Positions 15,885-25,407 of a stretch of 64,000 nt of DNA are shown piece after piece. Position numbers and translations under genes: made by a program. The notes beneath the pieces were generated by a model. It was given only the letters and a program-made list of their open reading frames with translations, was not told where the DNA came from and did no database searches. Source of the stretch: Gemmiger sp. An50 (GTDB taxonomy: Bacteria > Bacillota > Clostridia > Oscillospirales > Ruminococcaceae). Numbering within the stretch: position 1 is the first letter of the stretch; every line of letters begins with the position of its first letter. Location of the stretch: the NCBI RefSeq assembly GCF_002161595.1, contig NZ_NFID01000005.1:1-64000 (forward strand), given 5' to 3'.

Positions 15885-15912
15885 AATCCCCGGTCCGATT
15901 GGACCGGGGATT
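15885..15912 (-). terminator. Terminator after the initiator tRNA
   Basis: A perfect 12-bp stem with a 4-nt loop, then a GTTTTTGT run on the minus strand, seven bases beyond the tRNA 3' end. Confidence 0.8.
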
Positions 15913-15918
15913 CTTTGT

Positions 15919-15995
<77 letters not shown>

Positions 15996-16029
15996 CTATT
16001 TTGTTTGCCCCCTCGCTGGGTGCTTATAT

Positions 16030-16058
16030 ATAATAGCATACGGAATAGGGGTTGTCAA
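16030..16058 (-). promoter_or_regulatory. Promoter of tRNA-fMet
   Basis: Minus strand TTGACA (16058-16053), 17-bp spacer, TATTAT (16035-16030), about 35 bp before the tRNA 5' end. Confidence 0.85.
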
Positions 16059-16116
16059 GCCTGTTTTTCAAAAAATTTTTGCGTGTCCTGTCCGGCCCCC
16101 GGAGGCGGCGTCCGGC

Positions 16117-16815
16117 TCATTCCACCGGCTCCGCTCCCACCTGGGCCAGGTCGAACTCCACGATCTCGTCGCCGCTGGCCTGCTGGGCCGCACTGTCCGT
16201 CTGGGGGGCGCTGTCTGCCTGGGGCACCCCGTCCGCCGAGGTCTCAGCCGCCGCTTCCCCAAAGCCCGCGGCAGTCTGGGCCGCCTGCTCACTGGTCAGG
16301 GGCGCGGGGGTGGCGGCGGCGCTGGTCAGGCCGGTCACCTCGCCGGAGGGCTGGTTCAACAGATACGCCCCCACCGGCTTCTCCTTATACACCAGCAGCA
16401 CGCACTGGCAGGTATTCTCGCCGCCCGAACGGGCCGGGCACTCCACCAGCCATTTCTCCACGGTTTTGCCCTTGATCTCCGCCAGGTCAAACCCGCTCTC
16501 CTTCACCACCGTGTTAAAGGCGGAAAAGCTCTCGTCCCACTTTTTCGGGATCTTCACCTTATCCACCGTGGCGGTGGTCAGGTCCACCTCCAGCCCGAAG
16601 CCTTTGAAAAATGCGGCGATGTCCTCCGAGCCGCCGATCTGCTCAGGGATGGCGGCGGCTCCGCTCTGGGAAGCCGGGGCGTTCGCCTCCAGCGCGCCGT
16701 CCCCCGCGTGGATGAACCCGCTCACCGCCAGCACCGCTCCTGCCAGCGCAATGCCGCACACCGCCGCGGCCCCCAGCCTGCGCAGGCTTTTTTTGCCCAA
16801 TGTCAACACAAACAT
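16117..16815 (-). CDS. Membrane-anchored DUF4830-like protein
   Basis: A 232-residue protein with a basic N-terminus and one hydrophobic segment (about residues 14-34), then an extracellular domain with VKIPKKWDESFSAFN and KESGFDLAEIKGKTVEKW, resembling DUF4830 of Firmicutes. The last 70 residues are Ala/Thr/Ser/Pro/Gln-rich. The family function is unknown. No partner gene is adjacent; the tRNA follows on the same strand. Confidence 0.65.
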   Translation of the reverse strand: MFVLTLGKKSLRRLGAAAVCGIALAGAVLAVSGFIHAGDGALEANAPASQSGAAAIPEQIGGSEDIAAFFKGFGLEVDLTTATVDKVKIPKKWDESFSAFNTVVKESGFDLAEIKGKTVEKWLVECPARSGGENTCQCVLLVYKEKPVGAYLLNQPSGEVTGLTSAAATPAPLTSEQAAQTAAGFGEAAAETSADGVPQADSAPQTDSAAQQASGDEIVEFDLAQVGAEPVE

Positions 16816-16962
16816 TCTTTTGCACCCTCCTCTGTGAACTGCTCTTCGGTCATGCGAAGCACTGGTCCATAACTATGCCCCGCCGGGCCTTTTTATGCCC
16901 TGCCACGAATTTTTTGCGCCGCTTTCACATTTTGTCCACACCGCTCCCCTATTATGGTAATA

Positions 16963-17146
16963 TAAAGAGGTAATAACGCACAATTTCAGGTGGTGGAGCG
17001 CGCCGGAAAATTTTTTGTGATATGAACCAAAAAGCACAGCCAAGCCTTGGTGGCTTGGCGAGCATTTTTGGAAAATAGCACGGAAAATTTTGGCGCGATA
17101 CGCCGCCTGAGCCGGCAGGCGTGAATTGTGCGGTGTTACCTAAAGA
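16963..17146. mobile_element. 172-bp MITE-like element with 6-bp target duplication
   Basis: The element spans 16969-17140. Its ends are inverted repeats: GGTAATAACGCACAATT and, in reverse complement, GGTAACACCGCACAATT (15 of 17 identical). TAAAGA flanks both sides (16963-16968 and 17141-17146), a clear target-site duplication. There is no coding capacity. Related shorter copies are at 13112-13201 and 29683-29750. It separates the response-regulator gene from AT-rich promoter-like sequence near 16945-16965. Confidence 0.8.
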
Positions 17147-17208
17147 CAGAACTGCGGGCCCGGGCTGCTCCCGCCCGTTTTACAGCAATTAACAGGAGGT
17201 AATCTTTT

Positions 17209-17895
17209 ATGCCGAAAATCCTGATCGTAGATGACGAACCCCGCATCCGGGACCTGATCCGCGCCCATCTGGAGCACGAAAACTTTACCTGTGAGGAAGC
17301 CAGCGACGGCGGCGCGGCACTGGCCGCACTTTCGCTGGGCGGTATCGACCTGGTGATCCTGGACGTGATGATGCCCTTTGTGGACGGCATGACCTGCCTG
17401 CGGGAGATGCGCAGCCGCAAGATCAACACGCCCGTCATCATGCTCACCGCCCGGGGCGAGGAATACGACAAGCTGGCCGGTCTGGAGGGCGGCGCGGACG
17501 ACTATGTGGTCAAGCCCTTCAGTCCCCGGGAGCTGGTGGCCCGGGTGAAGGTGGTGCTCAACCGCACCCTGCCCAAGACCGAGGCGGAGGGCGGCGTTTA
17601 CACCTTCGGCGGCCTCACGGTGGACTCGGTAAGCCACAGCGTGAAGATCGACGGCCAGGAGGCCTCGCTCACCCCGAAGGAGTTCGACCTGCTGGTGTTC
17701 CTGGCCACCAACCGGGGCATCGCGCTCTCCCGCGAGAAGATTTTGCAGAAGGTGTGGAACTACGACTACTACGGCGAGGACCGCACGGTGGACACCCACA
17801 TCAAGATGCTGCGCAGCCATCTGGGCCGCTACCGGGACGCCATCGTCACCGTGTGGGGCATCGGCTACAAGTTCGACCCGGAAGCGGTCAAGTAA
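17209..17895 (+). CDS. OmpR-family response regulator
   Basis: A 228-residue protein with a receiver domain (VDDEPRIRDL, phosphoacceptor Asp52 in LVILDVMMP, Lys in VVKPFSP) and a C-terminal winged helix (LTPKEFDLLVFLATN, then VDTHIKMLRSHL). AGGAGG precedes ATG 17209. It is paired with the histidine kinase 12 bp downstream. The regulated genes are not identifiable here. The promoter region carries the 172-bp MITE insertion. Confidence 0.93.
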   Translation: MPKILIVDDEPRIRDLIRAHLEHENFTCEEASDGGAALAALSLGGIDLVILDVMMPFVDGMTCLREMRSRKINTPVIMLTARGEEYDKLAGLEGGADDYVVKPFSPRELVARVKVVLNRTLPKTEAEGGVYTFGGLTVDSVSHSVKIDGQEASLTPKEFDLLVFLATNRGIALSREKILQKVWNYDYYGEDRTVDTHIKMLRSHLGRYRDAIVTVWGIGYKFDPEAVK

Positions 17896-17907
17896 GGGGC
17901 GGCGCTC

Positions 17908-19434
17908 ATGGCAAACACCAAACCCCACTTTTTCAGCCTGCGCTACCGGCTCATGCTGTTTCTGTGCCTGGCCAGCGCCTTTGTGCTGATGCTGGTGTGG
18001 ATCTTCGTGACCCAGTTCATGCAGCCGCTGTACAACCACTATATTTATAAGCACCTGCTGAACCAGGTGAACACGGTGGTGTCCATCATCGAGTCCTCCA
18101 CCGAGCCCATCAGCACCCGTACCCTGCCCATTCTGGACGCCAAGGTGAGCAGCAGCTTCGAGGCCTCGCTGCTTTCGGCCATCCAGAGCCGCAAGCTGGA
18201 CGCCTCCAACACCTGCTTCGATCTGGCGGACTCCACCCTGCAGCATGTGACCGGCTTTGAAAACCTGTACCCTTGTCTGCTGCACGAGGCCTCCTTCACC
18301 ACCTCCATCAACGGGAAAACCTCGGTGTGGAACGGCAGCGTGGTGGAAAGCCTGCGGGCCACTGTGCTCAGTCAGGGCTTTGTGAAAAAGGAGCTGGTGG
18401 TGGACAAAAACGCCTCCACCCGGCAGATGGCCGTGGGCCGGGTGGCCAAAAACGGCGACGAGGCCTACTCGGTGATCTTCTGCACCAGCCTGGCCCGCAT
18501 CGACGAGGCGGGCGTGGTGCTGGGCCAGCTGATGCCCTGGATTTTCCTGTGCCTGATGGCCTTCTCCATCGTGGCCTCCTGGCTGTTCAGCCGGTGGTTC
18601 ACAAAGCCGCTGACCAAGCTTTCCCACGCCACCCGCCAGCTGGCGGAGGGCGACTACTCGGTGCGGGTGAACGTACCCGAGACCGATGAGATCGGCCTTC
18701 TGGCGGCGGACTTCAACCACATGGCGGGTGAGGTGTCCCACGCGGCGCAGCTGCAGCGGGACCTGCTGGCCAACGTGAGCCACGACCTGCGCACCCCGCT
18801 GACCCTCATCAAGGGCTATGCGGAGACGGTGCGAGACCTGACCGGCGACGATCCGGACAAGCGCACCGCCCAACTGGACGTGATCGTGGACGAGACCGAC
18901 CGGCTGAGCGGACTGGTGAACAGCGTGATGGAGCTTTCCAAGATGAGCAGCGGCACCGACAAGCCGGAGAAGGTGCGGTTCGACCTTTCCCAGCTGTGTG
19001 AAGAGGTGGCCCAGCGGTACGAAGCGGTGTGCGCCCAGAACGGCTACACCCTCACGCTGGAGCTGCCCCAGCCGGAGACCGACTGCACCGTGTGCGCGGA
19101 CCCGGCCATGATGGAGCGGGTGCTGCACAACCTGCTGGGCAACGCCATGCACCACATCGGGCCGGACAACGTCTTCATCCTGCGGGTGAACGCCCCGGAA
19201 AAGGGCACCGTGCGGGTGGAGGTGGCCGACCACGGCGCTGGCATCGCCAAGGAGGACCTGCCCTACATTTTCGACCGCTACTACCGCAGCCGCAGCGACG
19301 CGGGCAAGGTGGGCACCGGTCTGGGGCTTTCCATCACCAAGGCGATCCTGCAAAGCCACGGCTTCCGCTTCGGCGTGAACAGCACCCTGGGCGAGGGCTC
19401 CTGCTTCTGGTTCGAGGCAAAGGACCAGGGCTGA
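17908..19434 (+). CDS. Membrane sensor histidine kinase
   Basis: A 508-residue kinase. Membrane helices at about residues 12-35 and 203-227 flank an extracellular sensor domain; HAMP follows (TKPLTKLSHATRQLAEGDY); the phosphorylated His is His292 in NVSHDLRTPLTL; the ATPase domain has ADHGAGIAKEDL and GTGLGLSITK. It forms an operon with the upstream response regulator and ends at a strong terminator. The signal is unknown. Confidence 0.93.
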   Translation: MANTKPHFFSLRYRLMLFLCLASAFVLMLVWIFVTQFMQPLYNHYIYKHLLNQVNTVVSIIESSTEPISTRTLPILDAKVSSSFEASLLSAIQSRKLDASNTCFDLADSTLQHVTGFENLYPCLLHEASFTTSINGKTSVWNGSVVESLRATVLSQGFVKKELVVDKNASTRQMAVGRVAKNGDEAYSVIFCTSLARIDEAGVVLGQLMPWIFLCLMAFSIVASWLFSRWFTKPLTKLSHATRQLAEGDYSVRVNVPETDEIGLLAADFNHMAGEVSHAAQLQRDLLANVSHDLRTPLTLIKGYAETVRDLTGDDPDKRTAQLDVIVDETDRLSGLVNSVMELSKMSSGTDKPEKVRFDLSQLCEEVAQRYEAVCAQNGYTLTLELPQPETDCTVCADPAMMERVLHNLLGNAMHHIGPDNVFILRVNAPEKGTVRVEVADHGAGIAKEDLPYIFDRYYRSRSDAGKVGTGLGLSITKAILQSHGFRFGVNSTLGEGSCFWFEAKDQG

Positions 19435-19466
19435 CAGCTCACTCCCTGTTTTCTCTAACACAATAC

Positions 19467-19503
19467 GCCCCCCGCTCCCGGAAACCCCGGGCGCGGGGGG
19501 CGC
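19467..19503 (+). terminator. Terminator of the two-component operon
   Basis: A long GC-rich stem around a short loop (about 19467-19503) followed by CTTTTG. Confidence 0.7.
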
Positions 19504-19509
19504 TTTTGT

Positions 19510-19734
19510 TTATCGGGCGGAGCTGCCCTGCATCCTCATCGCCAGCTGCAAAACCAGCTCCTCCGGGGTGGGCTTTTCTCCCCGGAAGGTCATGCCCGCC
19601 CACATCGTCGCGGACCCTGTATTCCTGCTGTCATAGGCCTGGTCAATGGCCCGCTGCATCTGGCGCATCACATTTTCCGGTGTGGTACCGTTTTCCCGGG
19701 CAATTTTCTCCACGATTTTTTGAAACTGTTTCAT
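19510..19734 (-). CDS. Small Spo0A-C-like protein, 74 residues
   Basis: ATG 19734 has GGAGG 8 bp upstream. The product (KIVEKIARENGTTPENVMRQ, then an AID segment and GEKPTPEEL) resembles the small stand-alone proteins annotated as Spo0A C-terminal-like in Clostridia. It lacks a receiver domain. Its role is unknown; DNA binding is possible but not shown. It lies downstream of an XRE gene from which it is separated by a terminator. Confidence 0.6.
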   Translation of the reverse strand: MKQFQKIVEKIARENGTTPENVMRQMQRAIDQAYDSRNTGSATMWAGMTFRGEKPTPEELVLQLAMRMQGSSAR

Positions 19735-19835
19735 TTTACATTCCTCCATCTTTTGAAGCATTCCTCGTTCTTTAGCACAAGTATACATTCCTTTCAATGT
19801 CGAAATCGCACCCGCCTTGTCGATGAAACGAAAAA

Positions 19836-19864
19836 AGATGGAAAAGCGTCCTGCTTTTCCATCT
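19836..19864 (-). terminator. Terminator after the XRE gene
   Basis: A perfect 12-bp stem (19836-19847 with 19853-19864), T-rich on the minus-strand exit side, a few bases after the XRE stop. Confidence 0.75.
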
Positions 19865-19868
19865 TCCA

Positions 19869-20183
19869 TCATTCGATCATGGCCGTTACTACTTTCAAGA
19901 CTCGTGCTCTCTCCTCTCTGGGAAGTCCTTCCAACAGTCGGGAAAGCTCCGAGGCCGCGCCTTCCGCAGCATAGTCTACCACATCCACCAGCAGGCTGTC
20001 CGCCGAGACCTCCAGCACGTTAGCGATGGCCACAAAGGTGTCCATCCGGGGAATCTTGGTTCCCCGCTCAATCACGCTCACATGGGTAGGGCTGATGTCC
20101 ACCAGGGCGGCAAGCTCTTCCTGGGTCAGCCCCTTCTTTTCTCTCGCAGCTCTGATTCGCTGCCCGACTGCCCTGGCATCCAT
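19869..20183 (-). CDS. XRE-family transcriptional regulator
   Basis: A 104-residue protein with an N-terminal Cro/C1-type helix-turn-helix (IRAAREKKGLTQEELAALVD, then SPTHVSVIERG) and a short helical C-terminus. Three TCTTTAGA-type boxes lie in its own promoter region, suggesting autoregulation. No clear target operon is adjacent. Confidence 0.85.
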   Translation of the reverse strand: MDARAVGQRIRAAREKKGLTQEELAALVDISPTHVSVIERGTKIPRMDTFVAIANVLEVSADSLLVDVVDYAAEGAASELSRLLEGLPREERARVLKVVTAMIE

Positions 20184-20196
20184 TTTCCCGCCTCCT

Positions 20197-20285
20197 TCTT
20201 TAGACCGTGATATTACTCTAAAGATAGTATACGGTGACAGCGCTTTGTCTTACAGAATCCAAAAATCAAACAGTCGTTCTAAAGA
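20197..20285 (-). promoter_or_regulatory. XRE promoter with three TCTTTAGA boxes
   Basis: Copies of TCTTTAGA or its complement lie at 20197-20204, 20217-20224 and 20278-20285. A minus-strand -10 TATACT (20231-20226) sits directly beside the middle box. The arrangement suggests repression by the XRE protein of its own gene. Binding is inferred. Confidence 0.5.
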
Positions 20286-20305
20286 ACAACCGAACAAAAC
20301 AAAAA

Positions 20306-20340
20306 AGCGCCCGTTCCGAAAATTTCCCGGAACGGGCGCT
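20306..20340 (-). terminator. Terminator of the hrcA-dnaJ operon
   Basis: A perfect 13-bp stem (20306-20318 with 20328-20340), followed on the minus strand by a T run, just after the dnaJ stop. Confidence 0.85.
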
Positions 20341-20354
20341 TTGCGCTTATGTGT

Positions 20355-21542
20355 TTACTTATTCTTGTCGAACAGGTCCTTCAGGTTCTTGAAGAAGCCC
20401 TTGCGCTGCTCGTAGTTTTCGTCCTTGAGGGTCTCCTCAAAGGCTTTCAGCGCCTCGCGCTGGGCCTTGTTCAGCTTTTTGGGGATCTCCACATTCACCT
20501 TCACGTACTGGTCGCCACGGCCGCGGCCGCCCAGATACTGGATGCCCTTGCCGCGCAGCCGGAAGGTGGTGCCGCTCTGGGTGCCTTCGGGCACGGTGTA
20601 CTCCACCTTGCCGTCCACGGTGGGAACCACCACGGAAGCGCCCAGCACCGCCTGGCTGAAGGTAATGGGCACGTTGACCCACACATCGTAGCCGTCCCGC
20701 TCGAACATGGGGTCGGGCCGCACGGTCACGATCACGATCACGTCACCGGCGGGGCCGCCGTTCACGCCCGCGTCGCCCTGGCCACGCAGCGCGATGCTCT
20801 GGTCGTCGTTGATGCCGGCCGGGATCTTGACCTCCAGGGTCTTCTTGGCGCCCACCTTGCCGGTGCCATGACAATGGCCGCAGGGGGTGCTCACGATCTT
20901 GCCCTTGCCGCCGCAGCGGGAGCAGGGCTGGCGCTGCTGCATGACCATGCCGCCCATGCGGATGTTCCGGTTCACGTAGCCGGTGCCGTGGCAGTCCGGG
21001 CAGGTCTCGGGGCTGGTGCCCTTGGCCGCGCCGCTGCCGCCGCATTCGGGGCAGGTATCCTGCTTGTTGATGGTGATGGTCTTGGTGCAGCCGTGCACGG
21101 CCTCCATGAAGCTGAGCACCAGGCTCACCCGCACGTCCGCACCCTTGCGGGGGGCGTTGGGGTTGGCCCGGGCGCCGCCGAAGCCGCCGCCAAAACCGCC
21201 GCCGAAGATATCGCCGAAGATATCGCCCAGGTCCACGCCGCCGAAACCGCCGCCAAAGCCGCCGAAGCCGCCGCCAAAGCCGCCCGCGCCGCCTGCGCCC
21301 GCGCCGTAGCTGGGGTCCACGCCCGCAAAGCCGAACTGATCATACCGGGCGCGCTTTTCCTTGTCGCCCAGCACCTCGTAGGCCTCGTTCACTTCCTTGA
21401 ACTTGGCCTCGGCCTCCTTGTCGCCCGGGTTCAGGTCCGGGTGATACTTTTTGGCCTGCTTGCGGTACGCTTTTTTCAGTTCATCGTCGCTGGCGTTCTT
21501 CGCAACGCCAAGGACCTCGTAATAATCGCGTTTGTCTGCCAT
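20355..21542 (-). CDS. dnaJ: Chaperone DnaJ
   Basis: A 395-residue Hsp40. The J domain has the essential HPD in [11 protein letters not shown]; a Gly/Phe-rich linker follows; four CxxCxGxG zinc motifs ([32 protein letters not shown]) are intact; then the substrate-binding beta domain. It delivers unfolded clients to DnaK. It is the last gene of the operon, 111 bp after dnaK, with a GC-rich hairpin in the gap. Confidence 0.97.
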   Translation of the reverse strand: MADKRDYYEVLGVAKNASDDELKKAYRKQAKKYHPDLNPGDKEAEAKFKEVNEAYEVLGDKEKRARYDQFGFAGVDPSYGAGAGGAGGFGGGFGGFGGGFGGVDLGDIFGDIFGGGFGGGFGGARANPNAPRKGADVRVSLVLSFMEAVHGCTKTITINKQDTCPECGGSGAAKGTSPETCPDCHGTGYVNRNIRMGGMVMQQRQPCSRCGGKGKIVSTPCGHCHGTGKVGAKKTLEVKIPAGINDDQSIALRGQGDAGVNGGPAGDVIVIVTVRPDPMFERDGYDVWVNVPITFSQAVLGASVVVPTVDGKVEYTVPEGTQSGTTFRLRGKGIQYLGGRGRGDQYVKVNVEIPKKLNKAQREALKAFEETLKDENYEQRKGFFKNLKDLFDKNK

Positions 21543-21613
21543 AAATTTCTCACCTAAAAGCCCGCCGGGCGGGCCCCTCATGTAAAATCACTGAAATGAG
21601 CAAAACCAGAAAT

Positions 21614-21640
21614 CGCCGCCCCAGCCTAAGCCGGGGCGGC
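21614..21640 (-). terminator. Hairpin between dnaK and dnaJ
   Basis: GCCGCCCC pairs with GGGGCGGC across a short loop in the dnaK-dnaJ gap. There is no long T run, so it may be a partial terminator or an mRNA-stabilising structure that lowers dnaJ relative to dnaK. Confidence 0.4.
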
Positions 21641-21653
21641 TGGAAATACTATT

Positions 21654-23483
21654 TTATACTTCTTTGAAGTCTGCGTCAACCACGCCGTCGTCGGGCTTGC
21701 CGTTATTGGCAGCGCCGGCATCCGCGCCGGGCTGAGCGCCCTGAGCGGCCTGCGCGTTCTTGTACAGCTCCTCGCTGATGGCGTAGAAGGCCTTCTGCAC
21801 AGCCTCCTGCTTGGCCTTGATGGCCTCGATGTCGGTGCCCTTCAGAGCTTCCTTCAGCTCGGCCAGCTTGCTCTCGACCTCGGCCTTCTTGGCGGCGTCC
21901 ACCTTGTCGCCCAGCTCGTTCAGGGTCTTCTCGGTCTGGAACACCAGCTGATCGGCGCCGTTGCGGGTGTCGATCTCCTCGCGCTTTTTCTTGTCCTCGG
22001 CGGCGAACTGCTCGGCCTCACGAACGGCCTTGTCGATGTCGTCCTTGCTCATGTTGGTGGAAGCGGTGATGGTGATGCTCTGCTCCTTGCCGCTGCCCAG
22101 ATCCTTGGCGCTTACGTGCACGATGCCGTTGGCGTCGATGTCGAAGGTAACCTCGATCTGAGGCACGCCACGGGGAGCGGCGGGGATGCCGTCCAGCTTG
22201 AACATACCCAGGCTCTTGTTGTCGGCAGCCATCTCACGCTCGCCCTGCAGCACGTTGACCTCAACGCTGGGCTGGTTGTCGGCGGCGGTGGAGAAGATCT
22301 GGCTCTTCTTGGTGGGGATGGTGGTGTTGCGCTCGATGATCTTGGTGCAGACGCCGCCCAGGGTCTCGATGCCCAGGCTCAGAGGAGTAACGTCCAGCAG
22401 CAGGATGCCGCCGACCTCCTTGTTCAGCACGCCGCCCTGGATGGCAGCGCCGATGGCAACGCACTCGTCGGGGTTGATGCCCTTGAAGGGCTCGCAGCCC
22501 ATCTCCTTCTTAACGGCTTCCTGCACGGCGGGGATACGGGTGGAACCGCCCACCAGCAGAACCTTGCCCAGATCGCTGGGACGCAGGCCGGCGTCCTGCA
22601 GAGCCTTGCGCACGGGAACCATGGTGCGCTCCACCAGATCGGCGGTCATCTTGTCGAACTGGGCGCGGGTCAGGGTCATATCCAGGTGCTTGGGGCCGGT
22701 GGCGTCGGCGGTGATGAAGGGCAGGTTGATGGCGGTGCTGGGCACGCCGGACAGCTCGATCTTGGCCTTCTCAGCGGCTTCCTTCAGACGCTGGGCAGCC
22801 ATCTTGTCGCCCCGCAGGTCGATGCCGTTCTCCTTCTGGAACTCGTCGGCCATCCAGTCGATGATGCGCTGGTCGAAGTCGTCGCCGCCCAGGTGGGTAT
22901 CACCGTTGGTGGCCAGAACCTCGGTCACACCGTCGCCCATCTCGATGATGGACACATCGAAGGTGCCGCCGCCCAGGTCGTAAACCATGATCTTCTGGTC
23001 GTTGTCCTTGTCAGCGCCGTAGGCCAGAGCCGCGGCGGTGGGCTCGTTGATGATGCGGCGCACGTTCAGGCCCGCGATGGTGCCGGCGTCCTTGGTGGCC
23101 TGACGCTGGCTGTCGTTGAAGTAAGCGGGCACGGTGATGACGGCCTCAGAAACGGTCTCGCCCAGGTAAGCCTCGGCGTCCGCCTTCAGCTTGGCCAGGA
23201 TCATGGCGCTGATCTGCTGGGGGTTGTAGTCCTTGCCGTCGATGGAAACCTTGTAGTCGGTGCCCATGTGGCGCTTGATGGAGCTCACGGTGCGCTCGGG
23301 GTTGGTGATGGCCTGGCGCTTGGCAACCTGGCCAACCAGACGCTCGCCGGTCTTGGTGAAGCCCACCACACTGGGAGTGGTGCGGGCGCCCTCGGCGTTG
23401 GCGATCACAACGGGCTCGCCGCCCTCAATAACGGATACACAGCTGTTGGTAGTACCCAGGTCAATACCAATGATCTTGCTCAT
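21654..23483 (-). CDS. dnaK: Chaperone DnaK (Hsp70)
   Basis: A 609-residue Hsp70. The N-terminal ATPase begins [13 protein letters not shown] and has [13 protein letters not shown] and [11 protein letters not shown]; the substrate-binding beta domain and helical lid follow; the end [12 protein letters not shown] is typical. It works with DnaJ and GrpE and lies in the CIRCE-controlled operon between grpE and dnaJ. Confidence 0.98.
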   Translation of the reverse strand: MSKIIGIDLGTTNSCVSVIEGGEPVVIANAEGARTTPSVVGFTKTGERLVGQVAKRQAITNPERTVSSIKRHMGTDYKVSIDGKDYNPQQISAMILAKLKADAEAYLGETVSEAVITVPAYFNDSQRQATKDAGTIAGLNVRRIINEPTAAALAYGADKDNDQKIMVYDLGGGTFDVSIIEMGDGVTEVLATNGDTHLGGDDFDQRIIDWMADEFQKENGIDLRGDKMAAQRLKEAAEKAKIELSGVPSTAINLPFITADATGPKHLDMTLTRAQFDKMTADLVERTMVPVRKALQDAGLRPSDLGKVLLVGGSTRIPAVQEAVKKEMGCEPFKGINPDECVAIGAAIQGGVLNKEVGGILLLDVTPLSLGIETLGGVCTKIIERNTTIPTKKSQIFSTAADNQPSVEVNVLQGEREMAADNKSLGMFKLDGIPAAPRGVPQIEVTFDIDANGIVHVSAKDLGSGKEQSITITASTNMSKDDIDKAVREAEQFAAEDKKKREEIDTRNGADQLVFQTEKTLNELGDKVDAAKKAEVESKLAELKEALKGTDIEAIKAKQEAVQKAFYAISEELYKNAQAAQGAQPGADAGAANNGKPDDGVVDADFKEV

Positions 23484-23568
23484 AATCTATTCCTCTCCTT
23501 CTCGAATCATGTCAGAATGAAGTTAATTGTTTGATTGTTTGTATGAAAAAGCCGTTTGGCTTTTTGAC

Positions 23569-24174
23569 TTATTCAGCCACCACAACGGTAGCGTGGCGGA
23601 CGACCTTGTCGCCCAGCTTGTAGCCCTTCTGGAAGACCTGCACCACGGTGCCGCTCTCCTGGCCTTCGGCCGCGGGCTGCTGCATCACGGCGCTGTGCAC
23701 CTCCGGGTCAAAGGGAAGGCCCAGTGCAGGGATCTCCTCCACCTTGAGCACCTTGAAGGCGGCGGCCGCTTTGTCCAGCGTCATCAGCACGCCTTTTTTG
23801 TAGTTCTCGTCGGTGGTGGGGGCGTTAGCCGCCATGTCCAGGGTGTCCAGGATCGCCAGGATCTGGCTCACCGCGAAGCCCACGCCGTTGTTGAAGGCGG
23901 CGTCCTGCTCGCGGGCGGACCGCTTGCGGAAGTTCTCATACTCAGCGGCGGTGCGCAACAGCTGGTCCTTGGCGGCGTTCAGTGCGGTCTCGGCGGCCTG
24001 TGCCTGGGCCTTCGCGGCCTCCAGCTCGGCGGCCAGGTCCTTTTTCTTTTCCTTGCCGTGCTTCTTGGGCTCCTGCTCGGCGTTCTCCTCCGGAGCGGCG
24101 CCGGTCTCGGCTTTGGTCTCCTCCGCGGGCTGCTCTTCGGGCTGCTGGGCGGGGTTCTTCATCTCTTCGCTCAT
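23569..24174 (-). CDS. grpE: Nucleotide exchange factor GrpE
   Basis: A 201-residue protein with an acidic disordered N-terminus, a long coiled coil (LRTAAEYENFRKRSAREQ) and the C-terminal beta domain (VVQVFQKGYKLGDKVVRHA). It releases ADP from DnaK. The start ATG 24174 overlaps the hrcA stop by 4 bp (ATGA) and has AGGAGG inside the end of hrcA. Confidence 0.96.
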   Translation of the reverse strand: MSEEMKNPAQQPEEQPAEETKAETGAAPEENAEQEPKKHGKEKKKDLAAELEAAKAQAQAAETALNAAKDQLLRTAAEYENFRKRSAREQDAAFNNGVGFAVSQILAILDTLDMAANAPTTDENYKKGVLMTLDKAAAAFKVLKVEEIPALGLPFDPEVHSAVMQQPAAEGQESGTVVQVFQKGYKLGDKVVRHATVVVAE

Positions 24175-25199
24175 GTATTGTCCTCCTGCGCCTTGCCGGC
24201 CATGCATTCGCCGAGCTTCAAGGCATAATATTCCAAAATGGGGATCAGCTGTTCAAAGGGCATCCGTACCGGGCCCAGCAGCGCAATGGCTCCCGTGAGC
24301 CCTCCGCCTGCCAGATACCGCTTGCCCATCACGCAAAGGCCGGGCATGGGGTTTTCCATATCCTCCCCCAGCAGCACCGAGGTGCGGCCGGTGGGCGGGG
24401 TGATGAACCGGCCCGCCTTTTCCTGATCGGCAAACAATTCCAGCACGCCGGGCAGGCAGCTTTCCAGCTGGGGCCACCGCAGCAGATACTGCTGGCCCTC
24501 CAGATAGGTGCGCGCCTTGGCGGCTTCGCTCAGCAGCGCCGCGGCGGCCTGCACCACCGGGTACAGAGCCGGGCCACGCTCGCCCATGCTGGCGGTCACA
24601 GCCGCCAGCCGCTGAGCGCTCAGATCCGCCGGGGCAATGAATGCCAGCCCGCGGTTCAGCGCCATGGCAACCAGCTGCGCGTCCTGCCGGGAAAAGCAGG
24701 TCTCCAGCCGGGCCACCCGGGTGCGCACTCCGCCCGCGCTGGTCACGCCCAGCACCGCCGCGGAATAGCGGCCCACCTGCACCACCTCGAAATGGGCGAT
24801 GCGCAGATCGTCGGACCGGGGGGTTGTGGCGGCCACCGTGTAACCGGTGTGCTCCGCCAGCGCCTTGGCCGCGCCCTCTGCCAGCTTATCCGGCTCGTAA
24901 TCCAGCCGGGCGAACACCTGGTCGATCTGGGCCTTCTGGCGGGGACTCAAACCCGCCTTGGGCTGCATCAGATGATCCAGGTAATACCGGTAGCCCTTGG
25001 CGCTGGGCACCCGGCCCGCGCTGGTGTGGGGCTGCTCCAGAAGGCCCAGCTTGGTAAGGGCGGCCATCTCGTTGCGCAACGTCGCGCTGGAGACTGCCAT
25101 ATCCAGATACTGGCTCAGAAGACCCGAGCCCACCGGTTCGCCGCCCTCGGTATACAGAGCAACGATCGCTTCCAGCACACGCTGCTTTCGATCATCCAT
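24171..25199 (-). CDS. hrcA: Heat-inducible repressor HrcA
   Basis: A 342-residue repressor from ATG 25199 (GAGGAC 8 bp upstream; GTG 25205 is too close to it). It has the N-terminal winged helix (VLEAIVALYTEGGEPVGSGL, then SSATLRNEMAAL) and the SAGRVPSAKGYRYYLDHL motif. It binds the CIRCE element just upstream and so represses its own operon in the cold; GroE is usually needed for its folding. Confidence 0.96.
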   Translation of the reverse strand: MDDRKQRVLEAIVALYTEGGEPVGSGLLSQYLDMAVSSATLRNEMAALTKLGLLEQPHTSAGRVPSAKGYRYYLDHLMQPKAGLSPRQKAQIDQVFARLDYEPDKLAEGAAKALAEHTGYTVAATTPRSDDLRIAHFEVVQVGRYSAAVLGVTSAGGVRTRVARLETCFSRQDAQLVAMALNRGLAFIAPADLSAQRLAAVTASMGERGPALYPVVQAAAALLSEAAKARTYLEGQQYLLRWPQLESCLPGVLELFADQEKAGRFITPPTGRTSVLLGEDMENPMPGLCVMGKRYLAGGGLTGAIALLGPVRMPFEQLIPILEYYALKLGECMAGKAQEDNT

Positions 25200-25232
25200 C
25201 GGCACAGGTCCTCACCTCTTTCGCTTGTTGTT

Positions 25233-25259
25233 TTAGCACTCTATGTTCCCGAGTGCTAA
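25233..25259. promoter_or_regulatory. CIRCE operator
   Basis: A perfect TTAGCACTC-N9-GAGTGCTAA inverted repeat, the HrcA binding site, placed between the promoter and hrcA. Confidence 0.98.
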
Positions 25260-25263
25260 GTCT

Positions 25264-25291
25264 ATTTTACTCCATTTTATACAGCTGTCAA
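25264..25291 (-). promoter_or_regulatory. Promoter of the hrcA operon
   Basis: Minus strand TTGACA (25291-25286), 16-bp spacer, TAAAAT (25269-25264), directly abutting CIRCE. Confidence 0.8.
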
Positions 25292-25360
25292 GAGGGTGCG
25301 CAAAAATTTTAAAAGTTTCATGCTTTGTTCACACTCTCTGATGATTGCGGGGCAAAAGGA

Positions 25361-25392
25361 AGGCTCCCGCGGCCGGTGCTGGCCGTGGGAGC
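25361..25392 (-). terminator. Terminator after spoVT-like gene
   Basis: A 13-bp GC-rich stem around a 6-nt loop, followed on the minus strand by CCTTTTG. Confidence 0.65.
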
Positions 25393-25407
25393 CGGAAAGT
25401 TGGCGCT

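Noticed and set aside
17140-19461. Very long minus-strand open frame opposite the two-component genes
   Set aside because: It is a shadow of high-GC coding on the other strand, rich in His/Gly/Val without domains; the plus-strand kinase and regulator are unmistakable.
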